Shown here: one piece after another, positions 6,232 to 11,274 of the stretch
Layout of the letters: each line of letters opens with the position of its first letter
How positions within the stretch are numbered: the first letter of the stretch is position 1
Assembly: GCA_900549245.1 (NCBI GenBank)
Contig: URNQ01000036.1
Span: 1-11,274, forward strand
From: an uncultured Collinsella sp.
GTDB taxonomy: Bacteria; Actinomycetota; Coriobacteriia; Coriobacteriales; Coriobacteriaceae
Direction: 5' to 3'
DNA length: 11,274 nucleotides
Made by a program: the position numbers and the translations under genes
Notes under the pieces: model-generated
Database searches by the model: none
What the model saw: the letters and a program-made list of their open reading frames with translations, nothing else
What the model was told of the DNA's origin: nothing

Positions 6232-7122
6232 ATGAGTGATTTTGTCCTGACCTGTGAATCTGCCGCCGACCGAACTCGGGAGTTCTTTGAATCGCGCAAT
6301 ATCCCTGTCGTGTGTTTTCATTACGAGATCGACGATGTTGTCTATACGGACGATCTGTATCAGTCGATTACGCCGGACGAGTTTTTTGCCCAGATATCCG
6401 CGGGCGCCATGCCCAAGACATCTCAGGTGAGCGTGGGTGAGTACGAGGAGTTTTGGGAGCCGCTTGTTGCCGAGGGCAAAGACGTGCTGCACCTGACGTT
6501 GTCCTCGGGTATTTCGGGCACGTATGGATCGGCCTGCGTTGCGGCACAGATGCTCGCGGATCGTTATCCCCAGGGCGGCAAGGTGCGCGTCATCGATTCG
6601 CTGGCGGCGTCTTCGGGCTTTGGCCTGCTGGCGGAATGTGCCGCCGACGTGCGCGATAGCGGCGCTTCGCTCGACGAGACGGCTTCATGGATCGAGGAGC
6701 ACAAGCTCAACCTGCACCACTGGTTCTTCTCGACCGATCTGTCGAGCTACCTGCGCGGCGGTCGCATTTCGGCTGCGAGCGCGATTATCGGCACGGCGCT
6801 TAAGATTTGCCCACTTATGACGGTCGATTGCGAAGGTAAGCTGTCGCCACGTGAGAAGATTCGCACTAAGAAGCGCGCGATTTCCGAGATGGCTAAGACC
6901 ATGATGGCACACGTGCAGGACGGTGCGGATTATTCGGGTAAGTGCATCATGTCGCACTCGGCGTGCCGCGAGGATGCCGAGGCCGTTGCGGTGCTGATTG
7001 AGGAACAGGTTCCGCAGCTTAAAGGCAAGATTGAGATCAATAACATCGGTACTCTGATCGGTTCACACACCGGACCTGGTACGGTGGCGCTCTTCTTTAT
7101 GGGCGACAAGCGCGTGGATTAA
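6232..7122 (+). CDS. DegV/FakB-type fatty-acid-binding protein
   Basis: 296 residues from ATG 6232, with AAGGAG (6220-6225) six bases upstream; ATG 6214 is in frame but lies before this ribosome site. DegV-family proteins such as FakB bind a single fatty acid and present it to the kinase FakA for phosphorylation, feeding exogenous or recycled acyl chains into phospholipid synthesis. Visible family motifs are 'KTSQVS' (T63, S64), 'LTLSSGISGTYGSA' (89-101), 'VIDSLAASSGFG', 'FSTDLSSYLRGGRIS' (166-180) and 'GSHTGPGTVALFF' (277-289). Length is typical. It is monocistronic by layout, flanked by its own promoter region and a bidirectional terminator. No FakA-type kinase is in the window, so the lipid role is inferred from the family. 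Confidence 0.93.
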   Translation: MSDFVLTCESAADRTREFFESRNIPVVCFHYEIDDVVYTDDLYQSITPDEFFAQISAGAMPKTSQVSVGEYEEFWEPLVAEGKDVLHLTLSSGISGTYGSACVAAQMLADRYPQGGKVRVIDSLAASSGFGLLAECAADVRDSGASLDETASWIEEHKLNLHHWFFSTDLSSYLRGGRISAASAIIGTALKICPLMTVDCEGKLSPREKIRTKKRAISEMAKTMMAHVQDGADYSGKCIMSHSACREDAEAVAVLIEEQVPQLKGKIEINNIGTLIGSHTGPGTVALFFMGDKRVD

Positions 7123-7158
7123 TTTGCCCCATCACATCGCTGCATGATTGCCCAAACG

Positions 7159-7201
7159 AAAACGGCCCGCCTCACGTTTGTGGGGCGGGCCAAGATGTTT
7201 T
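7159..7201. terminator. Bidirectional intrinsic terminator between convergent genes
   Basis: A 12-bp stem (ggcccgcctcac 7164-7175 with gtggggcgggcc 7180-7191, one G-T wobble) has a gttt loop. On the + strand it is followed by a short T-run (7197-7201) and on the - strand by UUUU (7162-7159). It lies between the DegV-family stop (7122) and the - strand stop at 7203, so it probably serves both genes. Confidence 0.8.
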
Positions 7202-7202
7202 G

Positions 7203-8294
7203 CTAGCGTTTCTTTCCTCGGAAGAAAAAGCCGTGCAGTGAGGGCTTGAGCCCGCGGTTGGCGCGACGCTCCTCGACGCGCTCGTGGATCGAGGCGACGC
7301 GCTCGATGACCTCGTCGGGAATCGGCACGTCGGGATTCATGTTCTCGACCTGGCTGACTTCGGCGGCGGCGACCTGGTCGATAATGGGCACATCGTCGCG
7401 CGAGATAACGGGCGTGGCGTCTTCCTTCATCTTGCGATAACGCTGCATCATGTCGGTCTGTAGCTGCTGTGCCGAAGGCGGCGTCCAGATGATGGCGTTG
7501 GCGCCGGCGGCGATGGTCTCGCGGATGCTCTCGGGCGTCTTGCCGCCCGGCGCGATGAGCGGCAGGTTGGGATAGTGCTCGCGCAGTTCACGCAGGACCT
7601 GCGGCGTGTTTTTGCCAGCGGCGATGTTAAGAATCTTGGCGCCGGCGCGCACCTTTGCGTGAGCATCGTCGTCGCAACGTACGACCGTGGCGATGACGGG
7701 GATGTCGGCGATGTTGGTGATGTGCTCGACCATCTCGGCGGTGGCGGGGGAGTTGACCACACAGCCCGCCGCGCCCTGCATCTCGGAGACGGCTGCCATC
7801 TGAACGGAGCGCTTGCCGGTGGTGGTGCCACCGCCCACGCCTACGAAGACCGGGCACTCGGCGACGATCAGCAGCGCCTGCGTAATGGCGGGCTGCGGCG
7901 TGAAGGGGTAAACGGCAAAGACGGCATCGGCGTTGGAGTTGCGGATGACCGCGACGTCGGTGGTGTAGATGAGCGATTTGATACGACGGCCGAAGAGCGT
8001 GAAGCCGCTGGCCTCCTCAATCTCGTCAGGCATGCGAAGGGCCGCCTTGCGCAGGCGCCCGTCGATGGGCAGGGGCTCCATAGGGAGCAGGCCGTTGGGG
8101 GTCACGGCTACCTGGGGTTCGGTGAACTCGTCTGCGAGCTCGACCTCGGAGAAATCGACCGAGGCGACAATGTCCTCGTGAACCTCGGCGGGCACATCGA
8201 TGGGGGCTTGGTCGTTTGCCGCGGCAGGCGTGTCGAAAGAGCTGGTGCCGACGAAGGCGTCGACGCGCTCATTTAGATCGTTGAGGGTATCCAT
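7203..8294 (-). CDS. Conserved TIM-barrel-type protein of unknown function
   Basis: 363 residues from ATG 8294; the ribosome site is weak (GAGC). I do not recognise a specific enzyme. Residues about 85-285 look like a beta/alpha barrel of the phosphate-binding type: alternating strands such as 'ADAVFAVYPF', 'CPVFVGVGGGTTTGKR' (about 147-162), 'IPVIATVV', 'GAKILNIAAG', 'LPLIAPGGKT' (about 240-249) and 'GANAIIWTPPS'. The two Gly-rich turns resemble phosphate-binding loops of ThiG-, NanE- or KDPG-aldolase-like barrels, but no catalytic set could be assigned. An acidic, low-complexity N-terminal extension (1-80) and a charged C-terminal tail ('HERVEERRANRG', then 'FFFRGKKR') flank the barrel. It stands alone, convergent with the DegV-family gene and divergent from the small membrane protein gene. 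Confidence 0.75.
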   Translation of the reverse strand: MDTLNDLNERVDAFVGTSSFDTPAAANDQAPIDVPAEVHEDIVASVDFSEVELADEFTEPQVAVTPNGLLPMEPLPIDGRLRKAALRMPDEIEEASGFTLFGRRIKSLIYTTDVAVIRNSNADAVFAVYPFTPQPAITQALLIVAECPVFVGVGGGTTTGKRSVQMAAVSEMQGAAGCVVNSPATAEMVEHITNIADIPVIATVVRCDDDAHAKVRAGAKILNIAAGKNTPQVLRELREHYPNLPLIAPGGKTPESIRETIAAGANAIIWTPPSAQQLQTDMMQRYRKMKEDATPVISRDDVPIIDQVAAAEVSQVENMNPDVPIPDEVIERVASIHERVEERRANRGLKPSLHGFFFRGKKR

Positions 8295-8484
8295 GGAAGC
8301 TCGATTCTATGTGATGACGGCCGGCGCGATGCAGCCGGAATTGCGAATGCTAAATCGTTTGACGAGTTGATTTTTCCCCGCCGCGCCCTCCGTTAGACCG
8401 AAGGGCGGCGAACGTGAAGGAGCTGTGGTGGCGGTGATCGAGGTGCTATCTTGAAAGTCCCGTTTAAAAGAGAGGTGACGCGGT
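8295..8484. other. Divergent intergenic region between the TIM-barrel gene and the small membrane protein gene
   Basis: 190 bases without a gene. A GC-rich imperfect hairpin (cgccct 8384-8389 with agggcg 8402-8407, extended outward with one bulge) occupies its middle. It has no U-tract in the proper place on either strand, so I do not call it a terminator. The right side carries a candidate + strand promoter. Confidence 0.45.
8444..8452 (+). promoter_or_regulatory. Candidate extended -10 promoter for the small membrane protein gene
   Basis: TGCTATCTT fits TG-n-TATNTT, an extended -10 element. Transcription would begin near 8459, just before the AGAGGTGA ribosome site (8471-8478). The -35 match is weak (ctgtgg 8423-8428, 18-base spacing). 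Confidence 0.35.
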
Positions 8485-8655
8485 ATGGAATTTTCGGCAA
8501 TGTTGGGCTCGATTGGCCTATGCGTGGGCGCAATCGTAGCCGCCGCGGTCATCTACTTTGTGGTCACGGCCATTAAGGGCAAAAGGGCCGAACGCAAGGA
8601 GCGCACGATGCTTAAACAGCATCGCGACCAGCAGGGCAAACGCGCACGGAGATAG
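8485..8655 (+). CDS. Small single-pass membrane protein (56 aa)
   Basis: ATG 8485 is preceded by AGAGGTGA with a 6-base gap, a strong ribosome site. The product starts 'MEFSAMLGSIGLCVGAIVAA', giving one hydrophobic helix (about residues 7-30). A strongly basic tail of 26 residues follows ('KGKRAERKERTMLKQHRD' and a terminal RARR). By the positive-inside rule the tail should face the cytosol. It contains one Cys (C13) inside the helix and no family motif I recognise, so function is unknown. The gene lies alone on the + strand, divergent from the TIM-barrel gene and convergent with the methyltransferase gene, whose stop is only 25 bases away. The ribosome site, helix and clean charge pattern support a real gene. 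Confidence 0.72.
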   Translation: MEFSAMLGSIGLCVGAIVAAAVIYFVVTAIKGKRAERKERTMLKQHRDQQGKRARR

Positions 8656-8680
8656 CTTGTTGAGTTTTGGATCCGTGCGC
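8642..8680. terminator. Hairpin spanning the convergent gene ends
   Basis: Perfect 9-bp arms gcgcacgga (8642-8650) and tccgtgcgc (8672-8680) with a 21-base loop. The stem includes the last codons of the small membrane protein gene and reaches the first base of the methyltransferase stop codon. A short T-run (8689-8692) follows on the + strand, but no clear U-tract on the - strand. It could act as a weak terminator. Confidence 0.4.
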
Positions 8681-9783
8681 TAGCTGCGTTTTCGGATCAG
8701 GGCAATGTAGAAGCCCTCAAATTCGCGGCTGGGCGGAATGGTGAGCGTGCCGGGCAGGCCGTTGGCGATGGCCGATACCTGACCCGCGGCAATGGCCTCG
8801 GTCAGGGCGTTGGACTCGATGCGCGGCTCCTCACCAGCTTCTTGGGCACGGCGTACCTCACTTTCGCTTGGCGTGCCGTCGAGGGGGATGAGCTCGCAGT
8901 CCATATGCTTGTCGAGGGCTTCTTGCAGGGCGTCCTCGTTTTCCTGCGGCAAGATCGAACAAGTCGAATAGACGAGCGTGCCGCCCGGTTTGAGGGCTCC
9001 CATGGCGCGGTCCAGAAGTGCTCGCTGCGAGCGGGCGCACTTGCTCAGCAACTGCTCGGTGAGGCCGCGCAGACTCTTCTCGTTGCCGCTGATGACGGTG
9101 CCCGTGCCGGTGCAGGGAGCGTCGAGCAGGATGCGGTCAAAGCGGAAGAACTCGTCGAGCTCGCGTGCGTCGATGCGCATGACGGGCACGTTTTTTGCGC
9201 CTTGGCGGTGGAGGTTGGCTTCGAGCTTCTCGGCGCGGGGAATGCTCATCTCGCAGGCGGTAAGGTGCGCCTGCTCCTGCGTGAGGGCGGCGATCTGCGT
9301 CGTCTTGCCGCCGGGGGCTGCGCACATGTCCAAGATGTCCTCGCCTGCCTGGGCGCCCAGGACCAACGGCGGCATCATGGACGATAGACTTTGTAAGTAG
9401 ATCTTGCCGTCGCGGTAGATGCCGAGGCCCCACAGGTCGGAAACCTGGGCCTCGGGCAGGATGAAGGCGTCTGGGTACCAGGCGACGGGGTTGTGGGCGA
9501 TGCCGGCGGCATCGAGCGCCGCAGCGATGTCCTCGGCGGTTGCCTTGAGCGTGTTGGCGCGCAGCGTGACCGGGCGTGTGGCTGCAGCACCGAAGCCCTC
9601 GATCATGAGCTCGGCATCGGCGGGCGCATAGGCGCCGGCGACCGTGTCGACCATAAAGCGCGGCAGGTCGGCGGCGCAGGGAAGGGCGGCAAGCTGGTCG
9701 GAAAGCTCGGTGGCGGCAAACTGCCTGAGCTTGAGCTCGGCCTTGACCTGCTTTTTCTGCTTACGACGACGCGGCTTGGACAT
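8680..9783 (-). CDS. NOL1/NOP2/Sun-family RNA cytosine-C5 methyltransferase
   Basis: 367 residues from ATG 9783, with GGAAGGAAAG shortly upstream. It transfers a methyl group from S-adenosylmethionine to C5 of a cytosine in RNA, most likely 16S rRNA as in RsmB/RsmF; the exact target cannot be read. The Rossmann methyltransferase core is complete: SAM loop 'DMCAAPGGKT' (152-161), 'DAPCTGTGT' (221-229, with the motif IV Cys224) and 'YSTCS' (272-276, with Cys275 as the expected nucleophile). It ends with the family-typical 'EFEGFYIAL'. The very basic N-terminus ('KPRRRKQKKQVK') may help RNA binding. It lacks the NusB-like domain of RsmB and the long C-terminal extension of E. coli RsmF. It begins 36 bases after the tRNA-ligase gene stop on the same strand, so the two are likely co-transcribed. 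Confidence 0.92.
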   Translation of the reverse strand: MSKPRRRKQKKQVKAELKLRQFAATELSDQLAALPCAADLPRFMVDTVAGAYAPADAELMIEGFGAAATRPVTLRANTLKATAEDIAAALDAAGIAHNPVAWYPDAFILPEAQVSDLWGLGIYRDGKIYLQSLSSMMPPLVLGAQAGEDILDMCAAPGGKTTQIAALTQEQAHLTACEMSIPRAEKLEANLHRQGAKNVPVMRIDARELDEFFRFDRILLDAPCTGTGTVISGNEKSLRGLTEQLLSKCARSQRALLDRAMGALKPGGTLVYSTCSILPQENEDALQEALDKHMDCELIPLDGTPSESEVRRAQEAGEEPRIESNALTEAIAAGQVSAIANGLPGTLTIPPSREFEGFYIALIRKRS

Positions 9784-9819
9784 CCGTCTTTCCTTCCCAT
9801 TCCATTACATGTCGAGTGT

Positions 9820-11274
9820 TTAGTACTGGCTCTCGTGCTTGCTAAAGAAGTCGAAGCGCGGGGGCAGCGGCTTTACGCGGTGCTCGCCGGGCTTCTCGCC
9901 CAAGCTCTCCACAAACTCATCCGTGGAGGCGAAGATGTTATCCCAGCTAAAGAAGGCGACCGGGTCGATGTCGAAGTACTCGCAGATGAGCTCGCAGCCG
10001 GCAGGGACGATGCCGTGCATGAGCACGGTCGCCACGCGCAGCTCGGTAAAGGCGTCGACGAGCGCCTGCGTCATTGCGGCGTTTGCCTCGTTGCCCTCGA
10101 GCTTGTTGGCGGCCTTGGAAGCGTCGCTCCAGCGCTTGTTGGCGGCGCGCAGGTAGTCGTCGCACACGGCAAGCGCGCGGTGCGTCTCGAACTTGTACAT
10201 AGCCTGCTCAAAGGCGAGAGCTGCCTGCTCGGCGGCTTCGACCACGGCGGCAGAGGCCGCACCGGCGGGGATGCAGCCGTTGCGATAGGGGCTCTCGTCG
10301 CCCTCCTTGACGGCGACGCCGTAGAAGCAGCTGCGGGCCAGGCGGTTGAACACGCCGGTCAGCAGCGCGCTCTCCTTAAGGGCCGGGTCGATAACGCGCT
10401 TGTCGTCGCAGGCGCGTACCTCGTTGCCGTCCTTGTCCTTGCCGGTCACACGCGTGTCGTATGCCTTGGGGCTAAAGCTCACCGGCTTTTCGGATAGGCC
10501 GAGCGACAGCCAGTGCGCGCGCATCTGCTCGCAGGTGTAGTGGTTGAGCAGGTCGTCTGCCGGCGGGGGAGGCGTCTGCGAGGACGAGCTGGCCTTTTTG
10601 CCCATGTAGAGCAGGTGGTAGCAGGCGCTGACGGTGCTCTGCGTGAGGTCCCAGCCCAGGGCCTCCCACATGGCGGTCTGCGCGATGCAGTAGAAATAGA
10701 TGTTGTCCTGACCGATGAACTGGTAAATCTGAGCGTCGTCAGAGCACCACCAGTCGCGCCAGTCGAGCGAGCTGTGCTGGTAGGTGGGTGCGGGCACCTG
10801 CGTGGAGTCGGCGGCGGGCTCGCCCATGAGGGCGGCATCCTGGGCGGCGACGCCCTCGGTCACGCCGGCGGCCTTGGCATCGCGCGCGAGCACGGTACGC
10901 GTATAGCTGATGGGCGCCCACAGGCTCTCGGGCCAGCACCAGCAGGTGACGTCGGAGACGCCATCGACCTCGGGCACCGGAACGCCCCAGTCGATGTTGC
11001 CGGTGATGCGGAAGGGTACGAGTGCCTTGCCGCTGCGGAAGCGCACGCCACCGTTGGCGAGCACCGCGTGGGCGTCGTCGCGCTCCTTCCAGCTGGGGAA
11101 GGTGACGGTAAAGCTGCTCTTGTTGCCCTCGGGCTCCAGCACGGTGTGCTCGGGGAGCTGGTCCTCGACGGCATCGAAGGCCTCGCGGAACTTGTTCTGG
11201 ATGTAGAGCTGAGCCGGCAGCAGCCACTCCTCCATGGTCTTGGAGACCACGGAGCGAACCTGCGGGTTCTGGGC
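9820..11274 (-). CDS. metG: Methionyl-tRNA synthetase-like class I tRNA ligase (5' partial)
   Basis: The frame is open to the window's right edge; 484 C-terminal residues are visible, and the HIGH-motif part lies outside. It would attach methionine to tRNA-Met in the cytosol. MetRS features in order are 'ITGNIDWGVPVPEVDG' (compare the WG(I/V)PVP block), 'CWCWPESLWAPISY' (compare YVWLDAPIGY), 'IYQFIGQDNIYFYCI' (compare YHFIGKDIVYFH), and an alpha-helical anticodon-binding region with 'GVFNRLARSCFYG' and 'FETHRALAVCDDYLRAANKRW'. The KMSKS position reads 'GKKASSSSQT' (K227-S231 of the fragment), so the second Lys is replaced by Ser. A short insertion around 'AAQDAALMGEPAADSTQVPA' precedes the 'WWCSDD' segment. 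It could be the main MetRS of a divergent actinobacterial type or a second, specialised copy. The RNA methyltransferase gene lies directly downstream. Confidence 0.78.
   Translation of the reverse strand, partial: AQNPQVRSVVSKTMEEWLLPAQLYIQNKFREAFDAVEDQLPEHTVLEPEGNKSSFTVTFPSWKERDDAHAVLANGGVRFRSGKALVPFRITGNIDWGVPVPEVDGVSDVTCWCWPESLWAPISYTRTVLARDAKAAGVTEGVAAQDAALMGEPAADSTQVPAPTYQHSSLDWRDWWCSDDAQIYQFIGQDNIYFYCIAQTAMWEALGWDLTQSTVSACYHLLYMGKKASSSSQTPPPPADDLLNHYTCEQMRAHWLSLGLSEKPVSFSPKAYDTRVTGKDKDGNEVRACDDKRVIDPALKESALLTGVFNRLARSCFYGVAVKEGDESPYRNGCIPAGAASAAVVEAAEQAALAFEQAMYKFETHRALAVCDDYLRAANKRWSDASKAANKLEGNEANAAMTQALVDAFTELRVATVLMHGIVPAGCELICEYFDIDPVAFFSWDNIFASTDEFVESLGEKPGEHRVKPLPPRFDFFSKHESQY

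Noticed and set aside
7575..8276. 233-codon + strand frame rich in Gly/Asp/Val
   Set aside because: Antisense shadow of the TIM-barrel gene; no domain or ribosome site.
8373..8412. GC-rich hairpin near tttttcc as a terminator
   Set aside because: The T-run is on the wrong side of the stem for the + strand, and the - strand has A residues after it.
9493..10497. 334-codon + strand frame opposite the methyltransferase and tRNA ligase genes
   Set aside because: Spans two well-supported genes on the other strand and shows only codon-bias shadow composition.

Overview
The window reads as ordinary chromosome from a high-GC, Gram-positive, anaerobic gut-type actinobacterium. The best guess is the Coriobacteriia, with a Collinsella-like gene mix, but this is inferred from gene content and codon use because no marker gene was compared. 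Supporting points are the strong G/C third-position bias, Shine-Dalgarno starts with some GTG, a class III fructose-1,6-bisphosphatase, a DegV/FakB-type lipid-binding protein, GtrA membrane proteins, and cell-surface proteins with InlB-type and DUF4430 domains.

Left part (1-2800, + strand): a two-gene cell-surface unit. The first gene enters from outside the window. It encodes a PQQ-like beta-propeller followed by an InlB-type (Listeria-Bacteroides) repeat, Gly-rich and Lys-Ser-Asp linkers, and a C-terminal membrane anchor. The second gene starts within 10 bases of the first stop. It encodes an N-terminally anchored protein with a similar charged linker and a C-terminal DUF4430 domain. A strong intrinsic terminator closes the unit.

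Middle left (2831-5911, - strand): fbp (class III FBPase), then two small four-helix GtrA-family paralogues. The first lies just behind fbp. The second lies beyond a 218-base spacer with two inverted repeats. A 13-bp hairpin with a U-tract terminates the last gene.

Middle (5912-7200): a 320-base divergent intergenic region with several dyads separates fbp from a + strand DegV-family gene. That gene ends at a bidirectional terminator shared with the convergent gene to its right.

Right part (7203-11274): a - strand TIM-barrel-type protein of unknown function; a divergent 56-residue single-pass membrane protein on the + strand; then two - strand genes in tandem, a methionyl-tRNA-synthetase-like class I tRNA ligase (cut by the window edge, with a divergent KMSKS loop) followed by a NOL1/NOP2/Sun-type RNA m5C methyltransferase. 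Those last two act on translation and look co-transcribed.

I saw no mobile element, CRISPR array, tRNA or rRNA, and no convincing undescribed multi-gene system. The items most worth a second look are the paired surface proteins with matching wall-spanning linkers but no LPXTG, the altered KMSKS loop, the small membrane protein, the unassigned TIM-barrel protein, and dyads near fbp and the second gtrA-like gene.
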